A stretch of DNA of 64,000 nucleotides from Skermanella pratensis (GTDB taxonomy: Bacteria > Pseudomonadota > Alphaproteobacteria > Azospirillales > Azospirillaceae), in assembly GCF_008843145.1 (NCBI RefSeq), contig NZ_CP030265.1, positions 1,591,001 to 1,655,000 on the forward strand. The letters are read 5' to 3'. Each line of letters opens with the position of its first letter. Position 1 is the stretch's first letter. The notes below the pieces were generated by a model. The model worked only from the letters and a program-made list of their open reading frames with translations. It had not been told where the DNA came from and ran no database searches. Below are positions 1 to 9,255 of this stretch, one piece after another. A program made the translations under genes and the position numbers.

Positions 1-1745
1 GCCAGCCTGTCGGGGACCGGTTCCAGTCCGAGGCGGGCCAAGGCTTCGTATACCTGCGCCGTGATGCCGATCACGGCGACCGGCGCCCCGGCAAGGGGCC
101 CGCCGACCGCCGCTCCCGCATCCATCAGGCGGGAAGCCAGGGCGCGCCCGAGGTCCTGGTGAGGACCGGCCAGCACCAGGCGGGTGGCGGGATCGAGGGT
201 GACGTCGCGCAGGATCGGCGCCGCCTCCCCCGGAGCCAGGCGGCGGAACAGCCGGTACTCGGGATCGACGGCGACGCTCAGCGGCGTCGCGTCCAGGTCG
301 ATCGTCCCGACCGCTTCGCCCGCGGCCAGCGGAATCGTCCGCCGGATCTTTCCTTCCGCCGTCTCGACGACCACCGGCACCTCCAGCCGGTAAGCCGGCT
401 CGCCTTGGCCGATCCGGACGGCGAGCCGGTATCGTTCGCCGGTCCGTGTCCCCGCCGCCTCCATCAGGCGGAGCGCCGGCGCGCCGGTCCGCGACACCCA
501 CTGGTCGAAGAATTCCGCCAGATCGCGGCCGGACGCCGCCTCGAACGCGGCGCGCAGATCGCTCCAGCCCGCCCGCCGGAAGCGGTGCCGCTCCCAGATC
601 AGGCGGATGCCCCGGTCGAACGCCTCGTCCCCCAGCATGTCCCGCAGCATCAGGAACACGTAGGCCGACTTGTTGTAGCCCACGATCTTCGCGGCACCAT
701 GGACCCGCGCGGTGAAACCGGCGAGCGCACCGTCCCGATCTTCGGGCAGGGCCGTGTAGTCGCGCAGCCAGCCGAACCGCATCTCCCGCGCGGCATCGGG
801 GTCGCTCGCGGCGGTGAGGCCGTAATCGGCCATGTAGGTCGTCAGCCCCTCGGACCAGTTGCCGGAGGCATAGTCGACCAGCACGCCGTTGCCCCACCAA
901 TTGTGCAGGATCTCGTGGGGCAGCGACTGGCCGCGCATGAAGGGCAGCGGCAGCACCTGCCGCCCGATATAGGTCAGGCCGGCGAATCCCAGCCCTACCG
1001 GCAGGGGAGCGGAGAGGATCGAGAATCCGGAAAAAGGATAGGTCCCGATCCGTTCGGAGAAATGCGCGATATAGGTTTCCGATGCCTGGAGATAGTCGTC
1101 GGACAGGTGTTCCAGGTCGGGCTCGAACAGGGTCCTCAGCCGCAGCCTGCCGGCCATTCGCTCCCGCATCTGCCAGCGGCCGGCGAACAGGGACGGCTCC
1201 TCCACCGCGGGATCGACGATGAAGACGGATTCCTCAGCCGTTTCCTCCGCGAGGTCGCCAGTCACGGCGGCGCGGTATCCTTCGGGGACCCGCACCGCCA
1301 GCCGGTAGGCCGTGCGCTCCGCGTCGAACCGGGGAAGCCATCCCGTCCCTCCCGGCAGGAAGCTCCCCGTCTCGCCCGATCCGGGCTCCTCGCCGCCGAA
1401 CGGGCTGCCGCTGTCGTCGAGCGGCGCCAGGATGCCGGAATACCGGATCGTCACCCGCATGTCGCCCGTACCGGCGGCCGGAACGCGCCAGCGCGCCGGG
1501 CCGCCGGCGGCGTCGGCCGGGCGGCCGTCGATCTCGACGCGGACGGGCGAGAACCTTGGCGACAGGTGGAACTCCAAAGGGCCGCCGCCGGTCACCGTCA
1601 CCCGGTCTGTCACTTCCAGCCGCCGCTCCGCCGGGTCGAGGACTATGGCGGCGTCGTGGGTCACCCGGGAGGCGGGAGCGGCGAGGCACGGCGGGGCGAG
1701 GGTCAGCCAGAGGAAGGCGCCGATGGCGGCCAGGCCGCTCTTCAT
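1..1745 (-). CDS. M1-family-like zinc metallopeptidase, exported, 3' end outside window
   Basis: About 581 codons are visible and the frame is still open at the window edge, so the C-terminus is missing. The ATG at 1745 opens a signal peptide (MKSGLAAIG, hydrophobic core, then Ala-rich cleavage region near residue 22), so the enzyme should act in the periplasm. The gluzincin zinc motif HEILH sits at residues 277-281 and the third ligand is probably E299 in the WSEG motif, giving a 17-residue spacing where textbook M1 enzymes have 18. The exopeptidase GxMEN motif expected upstream is replaced by a GFAGLTY stretch, so aminopeptidase specificity should not be assumed. The region after about residue 390 is beta-rich and fits the family's C-terminal part. 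The gene lies 19 bp downstream of the CHAD reading frame and is probably co-transcribed with it. Family assignment is firm, substrate unknown. Confidence 0.85.
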   Translation of the reverse strand, partial: MKSGLAAIGAFLWLTLAPPCLAAPASRVTHDAAIVLDPAERRLEVTDRVTVTGGGPLEFHLSPRFSPVRVEIDGRPADAAGGPARWRVPAAGTGDMRVTIRYSGILAPLDDSGSPFGGEEPGSGETGSFLPGGTGWLPRFDAERTAYRLAVRVPEGYRAAVTGDLAEETAEESVFIVDPAVEEPSLFAGRWQMRERMAGRLRLRTLFEPDLEHLSDDYLQASETYIAHFSERIGTYPFSGFSILSAPLPVGLGFAGLTYIGRQVLPLPFMRGQSLPHEILHNWWGNGVLVDYASGNWSEGLTTYMADYGLTAASDPDAAREMRFGWLRDYTALPEDRDGALAGFTARVHGAAKIVGYNKSAYVFLMLRDMLGDEAFDRGIRLIWERHRFRRAGWSDLRAAFEAASGRDLAEFFDQWVSRTGAPALRLMEAAGTRTGERYRLAVRIGQGEPAYRLEVPVVVETAEGKIRRTIPLAAGEAVGTIDLDATPLSVAVDPEYRLFRRLAPGEAAPILRDVTLDPATRLVLAGPHQDLGRALASRLMDAGAAVGGPLAGAPVAVIGITAQVYEALARLGLEPVPDRL

Positions 1746-1764
1746 GCCGGATCGTCCCAATTCT

Positions 1765-2658
1765 TCACCCCCAGAAAGGCTCGGCCTTCTCGTAGTCGCG
1801 CCACCGCTCGGGCAGGTCGCCCATGTGGCGGCGCATCCGCCGTTCCAGCCAGTCGGCGAAGTCGCCCGCCGCCCGTCGGACGTCGCGTCCGGCATCGGCC
1901 GACAGCGCGTCGATCATGCGGCGGCTCACCGCGGCGTCGTTCAGGGTGCCCAGCAGGTCCTGCAGGGTCTCGACCGACTCCAGGTACGGGCGGACAGCGG
2001 CGGCCGGATAGAGGCCGCGGAAGAACTCGACGGCATAGCGCAGCTTCTTGAAGCTGATGCGCAACTGGTGCCGCTGGTCGGCGTCCAGCTTGCGGATCTG
2101 CCGCCCGGACTTGCGGGACTTGCGGTGCCTCAGGTCCAGCCAGCTTCCGGCGAGGTCCGCCATCGGCCGGGCCAGGAGCAGCCGGACGTCGGGCGCGGCG
2201 CCCTCGTTCCAGCGCCCGGACTCCAGCCAGCCGCCGAGACCCAGCATCAGCGTGGTGTAGCGCGGCGCATGCAGGGCCTCGACCGCGCGAGCGTGGGCGG
2301 AGCGGCGCGAGTCCGCGATCGCCTGGCCCAGCAGGCGAACCCCTTCGTCGCTGCCCTGCTTCTCGGCATAGGGCTCGAAGAACTGCGTCTGGAGGACGTC
2401 CCAGTCGCGGGCCGGACCCAGGCGTTCGGCCAGCCATTTGACTTCGTCCTTCAGCGTCCGCGCGTCTGGCGACGCGATGACGTCGTCGAACAGGCCCAGC
2501 GCGGAACGCAGGCGCCGCAGGGCTACCCGCATCTGGTGGATGCCTTCGGCTTCCAGTCCCGCCATGGCGCAGGCCTGGTTGGCCAGCGCATGGCTCATGC
2601 AGTTGCGCACGATGTGGCGGAAGCTCTCGGCTACCGTGGCTGCCGGCGTCAGGCCCAA
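1765..2658 (-). CDS. CHAD-domain half of a split CYTH-CHAD protein
   Basis: This frame encodes a CHAD domain: helical, rich in conserved His/Arg/Lys (HQMRVALRRLRSAL near residue 41, HQLRISFKKLRYAVEFF near residue 195). CHAD domains bind inorganic polyphosphate through these basic helices (established for the family). The only start near the front is a TTG at 2658 with no Shine-Dalgarno sequence, and the frame begins exactly at the G7 tract where the upstream CYTH frame ends. Restoring one base there would join both halves into one protein of about 556 residues, the usual CYTH-CHAD architecture. The CHAD part is therefore probably the C-terminal half of a frameshifted gene, or is expressed by slippage, rather than a separate gene. 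Its place next to ppk/ppx fits a polyphosphate role. Confidence 0.85.
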   Translation of the reverse strand: MGLTPAATVAESFRHIVRNCMSHALANQACAMAGLEAEGIHQMRVALRRLRSALGLFDDVIASPDARTLKDEVKWLAERLGPARDWDVLQTQFFEPYAEKQGSDEGVRLLGQAIADSRRSAHARAVEALHAPRYTTLMLGLGGWLESGRWNEGAAPDVRLLLARPMADLAGSWLDLRHRKSRKSGRQIRKLDADQRHQLRISFKKLRYAVEFFRGLYPAAAVRPYLESVETLQDLLGTLNDAAVSRRMIDALSADAGRDVRRAAGDFADWLERRMRRHMGDLPERWRDYEKAEPFWG

Positions 2659-3434
2659 GGGGGGGCCTTCGACGGCCGCGGCAGTGCGCCCGTGACCAGG
2701 GCGAACCCGGCTTCCGCCTTGCTCTCCGTCGCGATGCGCAGCGGCACGATGCGCTGGAGATCGTGGGCCAGCTCGAACAGGGCGGTGATCGATCCGGCCT
2801 TCAACTCCAACTCGATCTCGCTGATCGGCCGGTGTGCGACGCCCGCCCGGATCTCGCCCGTGTCCAGGGCCACCTCGATCGCGGTCAGCGGATCGGGCCG
2901 GAGCATCAGGGTGGTGCGCTGGAAGTCCGTCAGGAACATCGGCCTGATCGCCGGAAGCGCATCCTGCGGCACGACCTCGCGCACGCCGTCGAGGGTGAGC
3001 AGGGAGATGTCAGGATCGTCGGAGGGGACCTGCCACTCCCATTCGCGCCGGACCGCCACGGCCGCCGCGTCTCCAGGCGTCCCGCTGTTCATGGTCTTGA
3101 CCGCCTGGATCCGCTGGGCGCCCTGGCGGCGCACGCGCAAGGCCACCCCATAGGCCGCAAGCGCCAGGTCCGGCGTGTCGTAATAGACGGTGTGGAGGCG
3201 CTGGCTGGCCGTGGTGCCGTGCTGCAGCCCGACCAGGGCCGGGTGCCTCACCAGCCGGGCGAGGTTGCCGGGAGCGACGTACAGCTTCAGCTCGATCTCC
3301 CGCGCCGCCTGCGGCGTCGCGGATGCCGCGCCGGGAAGTTCGCCACCCGCCGGCGCCGTGTCCGTCGGTTGCAATGTCGTGCTGTCGCGGTTGTTCGACA
3401 CGGGCGGAGCAGCCTCGCTGGTCGGGGGCATCAT
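2649..3434 (-). CDS. CYTH-domain (triphosphate tunnel) half of a split CYTH-CHAD protein
   Basis: The protein has the CYTH signature EIELKLYV about 45 residues from the start and alternating acidic/basic beta strands (YYDTPDLAL, ALRVRRQG, EIELELKAG), as in tunnel-type triphosphatases such as E. coli YgiF, which hydrolyse tripolyphosphate with Mg2+. The start is set at the ATG-ATG pair at 3434/3431, directly behind an AGGAGG; the frame can be read further upstream only to a TTG without a ribosome site. The frame ends with KAPPWA-stop just after a C7 run (coding strand), overlapping the CHAD frame by 10 bp. A family member would normally continue into CHAD, so this looks like a -1-type lesion or slippage site. 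Functional enzyme activity of the CYTH part alone is possible because the domain itself is complete. Confidence 0.85.
   Translation of the reverse strand: MMPPTSEAAPPVSNNRDSTTLQPTDTAPAGGELPGAASATPQAAREIELKLYVAPGNLARLVRHPALVGLQHGTTASQRLHTVYYDTPDLALAAYGVALRVRRQGAQRIQAVKTMNSGTPGDAAAVAVRREWEWQVPSDDPDISLLTLDGVREVVPQDALPAIRPMFLTDFQRTTLMLRPDPLTAIEVALDTGEIRAGVAHRPISEIELELKAGSITALFELAHDLQRIVPLRIATESKAEAGFALVTGALPRPSKAPPWA
2659..2665. other. G7 homopolymer at the CYTH/CHAD junction
   Basis: Seven consecutive G (C on the coding strand) lie at the point where the CYTH frame would have to shift by one base into the CHAD frame. Eight C instead of seven gives one uninterrupted reading frame from 3434 to 1765. 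The tract may be an assembly undercall, a true mutation, a phase-variable switch, or a transcriptional/translational slippage site; the sequence alone does not decide. Confidence 0.7.
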
Positions 3435-3467
3435 CCTCCTGTCAATACTAGACCCTCGCACCAACCG

Positions 3468-3992
3468 TTAAGTTAATTTTTTCGGAAGAATGAGGCGGGA
3501 CAGCGTTCCGGCACGCGACCCGATGTCGCCCCAGGAGTCCCGGGGGAAGGTGAGCACCGCCAGGGCAGCCGTCGGAAACTTGGCGGCGAGGCTGCGGAGG
3601 TCGGCTTGGTCGCCGTCGCCGGCCAAGTCCTGCGCCAGGTTGTGGAGATCCGGATTGTGGGCGACCAGCAGGACTGTCGCTGCGTCGTCCGGCAGCCGGC
3701 GCAGACGGTCCAGCAGCGCCGCTTCGCCGCTCAGGTAGAGGCCATGCTCGTGCTGGGCCGGCACTTGCGGCCGGTCGGTTCCCAGCTGGGCGGTGACCAG
3801 TGCCAGCGTGTCGACGGCCCGCCGGGCCGTCGAGCAGAGGATGACGTCGGGGCGGAGCCCCTCGGCGCGCAGATGGCGGCCGATCAGGGTCGCGGCGCGG
3901 GCCCCCCGGGGGGCAAGGGGCCGGTCGTGGTCGTCGATGGAGGGGTCGTTCCAGGCGGATTTCGCGTGCCGGAGCAGGTAAAGCGTCTTCAT
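3468..3992 (-). CDS. SixA-like histidine phosphatase
   Basis: A 174-residue protein of the histidine phosphatase superfamily (branch 1), starting [19 protein letters not shown] at residues 8-12 holds the catalytic His9, and the second catalytic His lies in LLVAHNPDL. Length and motifs match the SixA type, which in E. coli removes phosphate from phospho-histidine proteins. The start is the ATG at 3992; a much longer upstream extension of the frame runs through ppk and is not real. The stop lies about 35 bp from the CYTH start, so the order sixA-CYTH-CHAD-peptidase on the minus strand looks like one transcription unit, divergent from ppk. Substrate is not predictable; the neighbourhood suggests phosphate or polyphosphate physiology, but that is inference. 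Confidence 0.85.
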   Translation of the reverse strand: MKTLYLLRHAKSAWNDPSIDDHDRPLAPRGARAATLIGRHLRAEGLRPDVILCSTARRAVDTLALVTAQLGTDRPQVPAQHEHGLYLSGEAALLDRLRRLPDDAATVLLVAHNPDLHNLAQDLAGDGDQADLRSLAAKFPTAALAVLTFPRDSWGDIGSRAGTLSRLILPKKLT

Positions 3993-4178
3993 TGTGTTGA
4001 CGTGAGCCTCAAGGTATTCCCTATTCGCGGTCGGCAGATGACTCGGAAGCGTGCCACAGGGCCCGATTCCGTCGCCGCGGCCGGCGGAATCCGGCAACGG
4101 CCACCGTTCGCCTGTCAAAGCGTAACCGAGTCGCGCTATCGTGACCATTCCGTTAATCGTTTGAGCCCCGAGGAAGCC

Positions 4179-6326
4179 GTGACCAGCGCGCAGGAAATCG
4201 AGACCCCCGAGATCGATCCGACCTCTCCGGACCGGTTCATCAACCGTGAACTGTCGTGGCTGGCGTTCAACCAGAGGGTCCTCGAGGAATCGCTCAACGT
4301 GAACCATCCGCTGCTGGAGCGGCTGCGGTTCCTGTCGATCTCCGCCAGCAACCTGGATGAATTCTACATGGTCCGCGTCGCGGGGTTGAAGGCCCAGGTC
4401 CGGGCCGGGATCACGACGCTGTCCGACGACAATCTCGGCCCGGCCCAGCAGCTCGCCGCCGTCAACCAGCGCGTGATCGAGCTGATGCGCGACCAGCAGA
4501 ACGGCTGGCGGACGCTCCGGAAGGAACTGCGCGAGGCCGGGATCACCGTGGTGGACCCCAGCGAGCTGACCGACAGCGAGATGGATTGGCTCGAAGCCCG
4601 GTTCCTCGACGACATCTTCCCGCTCCTGACGCCCATCGCGGTCGATCCCGCCCATCCGTTCCCGTTCATCCCGAACCTGGGATTCAGCCTGGCGCTCCAG
4701 CTCTACGACCCGGACCGCAGCCAGAACCTGGACGCCCTGCTGCCGATGCCGTCCCAGCTGGAACGCTTCGTCCGGCTGCCCGGGTCCGACGTCCGGTTCG
4801 TCCTTCTGGAACAGCTCGTCCTGCTGTTCCTCGACCGGATCTTCCCGGCGCCGTTCAAGCTGACCGGGCACGGGGTGTTCCGGATCCTGCGCGACAGCGA
4901 GATGGAAATCGACGAGGAGGCGGAGGACTTGGTCCGCACCTTCGAGAGCGCCCTGAAGCGCCGCCGGCGCGGCAGCGTCATCCGGCTGGCGGTCAATATC
5001 GGGATGGCGCCGGACCTGCGGGAGTTCCTGCGCAACCAGCTCTCCGTCTCAAGCGACGACGTGTTCGTGCTGGAGGGGCTGATCGGCCTGGTCGATACCA
5101 AGCAGCTCATCATCGAGGAGCGCCCGGACCTCGTCTTCCCGCCCTACAACGCCCGCTTCCCGGAACGCATCCGCGATTTCGGCGGCGACTGCTTCGCGGC
5201 GATCCGGCACAAGGACATCGTCGTCCACCACCCGTACGAAAGCTTCGACGTGGTGGTGCAGTTCCTGCGGCAGGCGGCGCGCGACCCGGCGGCAGTCGCG
5301 ATCAAGCAGACGCTGTATCGGACCAGCAAGAACTCCCCCATCGTCGCGGCCCTGATCGAGGCGGCGGAGGCCGGCAAGACGGTCACCGCCATGGTCGAGC
5401 TGAAGGCCCGTTTCGACGAGGAAGCCAACATCCAGTGGGCGCGCGATCTGGAACGCGCCGGAGCCCAGGTGGTCTACGGCTTCGTCGACCTGAAGACCCA
5501 CGCCAAGGTGTCGCTGGTGGTCCGGCGCGAGGCCAAGGGCCTGCGCAGCTACGTCCACTTCGGCACCGGCAACTACCACCCGATCACCGCCAAGGTCTAC
5601 ACCGACCTGTCGTTCTTCACATGCGACCCCGCGCTCTGCCACGACGCCGCCTTCATGTTCAACTACATGACCGGCTACGCGACGCCGAAGTCCCTGGAGA
5701 AGGTCTCGATAGCCCCCCTCGCGCTCCGCGAGAAGCTGGTCGAGCTGATCGACCGGGAGATCGCCTTCGCGCGCGCCGGAAAGCCGGCCCGGATCTGGGT
5801 CAAGCTGAACTCGCTGGTCGATTCCCGCCTGATCGACAAGCTCTACGAAGCCTCCCAGGCGGGCGTCCTGATCGACATGATCATGCGCGGCATCTGCTGC
5901 CTGCGCCCTGGCGTTCCCGGCCTGTCAGACAACATCAGGGTCAAGAGCATCGTCGGGCGATTCCTGGAGCATGGCCGGATCATCTGCTTCGGCAACGGCC
6001 ACGTCCTGCCGTCGCCCGAGGCCAAGGTGTTCATCTCCTCGGCCGACTGGATGCCGCGCAACCTGGACCGGCGCATCGAGACGCTGGTGCCGATCGAGAA
6101 CCCGACGGTCCACCAGCAGATCCTGGACCAGATCATGGTCGCCAACCTGAAGGACGAGGCACAGAGCTGGTATCTGACCTCCGACGGCTCCTACCGGCGG
6201 GCGAAGGTCGACAAGGATGCTTTCAGCGCCCATACCTATTTCATGACCAACCCCAGCCTGTCCGGCCGCGGCAGCGCGATCTCCGGGGCGCGGATTCCAC
6301 CGCGCCTGGTCCTCCAATCCAAGTAG
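4179..6326 (+). CDS. ppk1: Polyphosphate kinase 1
   Basis: A 715-residue PPK1, which reversibly polymerises the gamma-phosphate of ATP into polyphosphate through a phospho-histidine intermediate. The N-terminal domain opens with [18 protein letters not shown] and [14 protein letters not shown]. The phospholipase-D-like C-terminal domains carry the autophosphorylated His in [11 protein letters not shown] (H460, matching E. coli H435). Length is close to E. coli PPK (688). The start is taken as GTG at 4179 because it has a GAGGA ribosome site 5 bp upstream; the frame is open further 5' but runs into the divergent sixA promoter region. It is followed after 32 bp by ppx, the degrading enzyme, so synthesis and breakdown are probably co-expressed. 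Confidence 0.95.
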   Translation: MTSAQEIETPEIDPTSPDRFINRELSWLAFNQRVLEESLNVNHPLLERLRFLSISASNLDEFYMVRVAGLKAQVRAGITTLSDDNLGPAQQLAAVNQRVIELMRDQQNGWRTLRKELREAGITVVDPSELTDSEMDWLEARFLDDIFPLLTPIAVDPAHPFPFIPNLGFSLALQLYDPDRSQNLDALLPMPSQLERFVRLPGSDVRFVLLEQLVLLFLDRIFPAPFKLTGHGVFRILRDSEMEIDEEAEDLVRTFESALKRRRRGSVIRLAVNIGMAPDLREFLRNQLSVSSDDVFVLEGLIGLVDTKQLIIEERPDLVFPPYNARFPERIRDFGGDCFAAIRHKDIVVHHPYESFDVVVQFLRQAARDPAAVAIKQTLYRTSKNSPIVAALIEAAEAGKTVTAMVELKARFDEEANIQWARDLERAGAQVVYGFVDLKTHAKVSLVVRREAKGLRSYVHFGTGNYHPITAKVYTDLSFFTCDPALCHDAAFMFNYMTGYATPKSLEKVSIAPLALREKLVELIDREIAFARAGKPARIWVKLNSLVDSRLIDKLYEASQAGVLIDMIMRGICCLRPGVPGLSDNIRVKSIVGRFLEHGRIICFGNGHVLPSPEAKVFISSADWMPRNLDRRIETLVPIENPTVHQQILDQIMVANLKDEAQSWYLTSDGSYRRAKVDKDAFSAHTYFMTNPSLSGRGSAISGARIPPRLVLQSK

Positions 6327-6358
6327 CAAGTCCATAAAGGCGCGACGGGCACCACGAC

Positions 6359-7873
6359 ATGACCCTCACCCTCGATCGGCGTCCGGCTGCCGACCTCCAG
6401 CGCTCCGAACGGATCGCGGTGATCGACATCGGCTCAAACTCGATCCGGCTGGTCGTCTATGACGGCCTGCACCGGGCGCCCGTGCCCCTGTTCAACGAGA
6501 AGATCATGTGCGGGCTGGGCCGCACGGTCGAGAAGACCGGCCGGCTGAGTCCGGAAGGCGTGACGCTGGCGCTGGACAACATCGCCCGGTTCGGCCGCCT
6601 GATCGACGGCATGGATGTCGGCCGGACCGAGGTGCTGGCGACCGCCGCGGTGCGCGATGCCGCCGACGGCGCCAAGTTCGTCGAGGCGGTCAATGCCAGG
6701 ACCGGCCTGACCGTCCGCACCATCGCGGGCGAGGAGGAGGCGCGCCTGTCGGCGATGGGCGTACTGTCGGGCACGCCGGGCGCCGACGGGCTGATGGGCG
6801 ACCTGGGCGGCGGCAGCCTGGAACTGGTCGGCCTGGACCGCGGCGTCATCGGTCCCCAGGTCACCATGCCGCTCGGCCCCCTGCGGCTGGTCGAGTCCTG
6901 CGGCGGCAAGATCGCCGCGGCGACCCGGACCATCGACCAGCACCTGCAGGCGCTGCCCTGGCTGGCGGAGCACAAGGGGCGCCCCTTCTATCCGGTGGGC
7001 GGAAGCTGGCGCGCGCTGGCGAAGCTGCACATGGAACAGGTCGGCCATCCGCTTCACGTCATCCATCACTACACGGTCGGCGGAGGCCAGCTCCGCGACT
7101 TCGCCGGGGAGATATCCCGCCTCAACCGGTCGGCGCTGGACAAGGTATCCGGCGTGTCGAAGCGCCGGTCGGACACGCTTCCCCTGGCGGCGCTGGCGCT
7201 CGAACGGCTGCTGGCGATCGTCGAGCCGTCCGAGGTGGTCTTCTCCGCCTACGGCCTGCGCGAGGGGCTGCTGTTCGACATGCTCGGCGCGCAGCAGCAG
7301 CGGGAGGACCCGCTGATCAGCGCCTGTGCCGGGCTGGCCAGGCGGATCGGCCGGTTCGACCAGGGGGAGATCATCACGAACTGGACGGCGTCCCTGTTCG
7401 CCGGCGAGGACGAGATGTCGGCCCGGCTGCGTCGCGCCTCCTGCCTGCTCAGCGATCTCGGCTGGTCGGAGCATCCGGACTATCGCGCCGAGCATGCCTA
7501 TATGCGGATCCTGCGCATGCCTTTCGCCGGCATCGACCATGGGGAGCGGGCTTTCCTGGCCCTGGTCGCCTATGCGCGCTATGGCGGCCGGATCGAGGAT
7601 CCGCTGGTGGCGGTGGCGCGCGGCCTGGTCCAGGAGGGCAGGGCGGCGAAGGCGGGCATCCTCGGCCTGGCGCTCCGCCTCGCCCAGACGCTGACCGGCG
7701 GCGTGGCCGCGCTGCTTCAGCGCACCAGCCTGTCGATCGACGAGGAGGCCCTGATCCTCTGCGTTCCGGAAGACGCCCGCGTGCTGGTCGGCGACACGGT
7801 CCGGCGCCGCCTGGACGCCGTCGCCAAGGGGCTCAACCGGCGGGGCGAGATCATGATCGCACCGCCGAGGTAG
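6359..7873 (+). CDS. ppx: Exopolyphosphatase, Ppx/GppA family
   Basis: A 504-residue Ppx/GppA phosphatase of the ASKHA fold, which releases orthophosphate from polyphosphate ends and/or hydrolyses pppGpp. The first phosphate loop is IDIGSNSIRLVVYD (about residues 22-36), the second is GDLGGGSLELVGL (about 142-154), and the GEEEARL acidic motif lies between them. The C-terminal half is helical and HD-like, as in long Ppx proteins (E. coli 513 residues). It is 32 bp downstream of ppk in the same direction. Whether it prefers polyphosphate or pppGpp cannot be told from sequence, but the pairing with ppk favours Ppx. Confidence 0.93.
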   Translation: MTLTLDRRPAADLQRSERIAVIDIGSNSIRLVVYDGLHRAPVPLFNEKIMCGLGRTVEKTGRLSPEGVTLALDNIARFGRLIDGMDVGRTEVLATAAVRDAADGAKFVEAVNARTGLTVRTIAGEEEARLSAMGVLSGTPGADGLMGDLGGGSLELVGLDRGVIGPQVTMPLGPLRLVESCGGKIAAATRTIDQHLQALPWLAEHKGRPFYPVGGSWRALAKLHMEQVGHPLHVIHHYTVGGGQLRDFAGEISRLNRSALDKVSGVSKRRSDTLPLAALALERLLAIVEPSEVVFSAYGLREGLLFDMLGAQQQREDPLISACAGLARRIGRFDQGEIITNWTASLFAGEDEMSARLRRASCLLSDLGWSEHPDYRAEHAYMRILRMPFAGIDHGERAFLALVAYARYGGRIEDPLVAVARGLVQEGRAAKAGILGLALRLAQTLTGGVAALLQRTSLSIDEEALILCVPEDARVLVGDTVRRRLDAVAKGLNRRGEIMIAPPR

Positions 7874-7888
7874 GTCGCCCGGCGCGGG

Positions 7889-9049
7889 CTACCGATCCGC
7901 GTCCAGCGGAACCAGCTTGACCCGCTTGTCCTCGATCGCCAGGGCGACGCGGCCATGCTTCAGCTTCAGCGCCAGATCGCCGAACAGCTCGCGGCGCCAG
8001 CCCTTGAGGGCCGGCACCAGGGCTTCGTCGTCGGCGGCGATCGCTTCCAGGTCGGCCGAGCTGGCGACCAGCTTGGTCGCCACCTGCTCGTCCTCGCATC
8101 GCATCTTCAGCAGGACGCGCAGCAGCTCGATGATCGGCGCCAGGCCCGGAGGCACTTCGGCCCTGGGCTCCCCGGTCGGGCATTCGCCGACCGGCATGGA
8201 GACGCCGCGCTCCACCGCCGCCAGCAGCTCGGTGCCCCAGCGGCCCTCGGCGACGCTTCGCCCCAGGCCCCGGGTGCGGGCAAGGTCGTCCACCGACCCG
8301 GGCGCGTGGGAGGCGATTTCCAGAAGGGCCTCGTCCCGCAGCACGCGGGAACGCGGGATGTCCTTGCGCTGGGCCTCGCGTTCCCGCCAAGCCGCCAATT
8401 CCTTGAGGATGGCGAGGAAGCGCGGCTTGTCGGTGCGGACCTTGAGCCGCTTCCAGGCATCGTCCGGGTCGACCCGGTATGTGGCCGGATCGGTCAGCAC
8501 GGCCATTTCCTCGTCCAGCCAGCTTGCCCGGTCGGTGCGGTCCAGGCGGCGCTTCAACTTCTCATAAGCCGGGCGAAGATGGGTCACGTCCGACAGGGCG
8601 TAGGTCAGCTGCCGGTCGGTCAGCGGGCGCGCAGACCAGTCGGTGAAGCGCGACGACTTGTCCACCCGCGCGCCGGCCAGCTTGGCGATCAGCGTCTCGT
8701 AACCGACGCTGTCGCCGAAGCCGCAGACCATGGCGGCGACCTGGGTGTCGAACAGCGGCCTGGGAATCTCGCCGGCGAGATTGTGGAAGATCTCCACGTC
8801 CTGGCGCGCGGCATGGAACACCTTGAGCACCGACGGATCGCCCATCAGGCGGTAGAGCGGCGCCAGGTCGATGCCGTCGGCCAGCGGGTCGACCGCGGCG
8901 GCCTCATCGGGTCCGGCTATCTGGACCAGGCAGAGCTTGGGCCAGAACGTCTTCTCCCGCATGAATTCGGTGTCGACGGTGATGTATTCCGCCGCCTTCA
9001 GACGTTCGCACAACGCCTCCAGATCGGCTGTGGTCGAGATCAGGGTCAT
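7889..9049 (-). CDS. rnd: Ribonuclease D
   Basis: A 386-residue 3'-5' exoribonuclease of the DEDDy family. Exo I is VDTEFMRE near residue 22, Exo II is FHAARQDVEIF, and Exo III is YALSDVTHLRPAY with the diagnostic Tyr. An HRDC domain follows (AWREREAQRKDIPRSRVLRDEALLEIA region, about residues 210-290), as in E. coli RNase D, which trims tRNA precursors. The start is placed at the ATG at 9049 (MTLISTTADL), where similarity begins; an upstream in-frame ATG would add 23 residues of unconserved sequence. It is convergent with ppx, with only 15 bp between the stops, and divergent from aspS. Confidence 0.95.
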   Translation of the reverse strand: MTLISTTADLEALCERLKAAEYITVDTEFMREKTFWPKLCLVQIAGPDEAAAVDPLADGIDLAPLYRLMGDPSVLKVFHAARQDVEIFHNLAGEIPRPLFDTQVAAMVCGFGDSVGYETLIAKLAGARVDKSSRFTDWSARPLTDRQLTYALSDVTHLRPAYEKLKRRLDRTDRASWLDEEMAVLTDPATYRVDPDDAWKRLKVRTDKPRFLAILKELAAWREREAQRKDIPRSRVLRDEALLEIASHAPGSVDDLARTRGLGRSVAEGRWGTELLAAVERGVSMPVGECPTGEPRAEVPPGLAPIIELLRVLLKMRCEDEQVATKLVASSADLEAIAADDEALVPALKGWRRELFGDLALKLKHGRVALAIEDKRVKLVPLDADR

Positions 9050-9255
9050 GCGACAGTCATACAACACCGGAGCCGCCCGGAAAAGCGGGGCTGCTTCAAC
9101 TTGACAACCGGCTTGCATCCATGTGCTTCTGCGCCATCATCCAACCTCCAGGGCGGGATCGCGGGCCGATGCCCTTGCCGTCCCCCTTGGCCGAGCCGGC
9201 GCCGCGGCATTCCGTTTCGCGGCGCCCGTAACTGTTATTTCAAGGTGCGCTCCCT

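Noticed and set aside
4112..4122. PhoB box before ppk
   Set aside because: Only one half-site-like CTGTCAA is present; the expected second repeat 11 bp later does not match.
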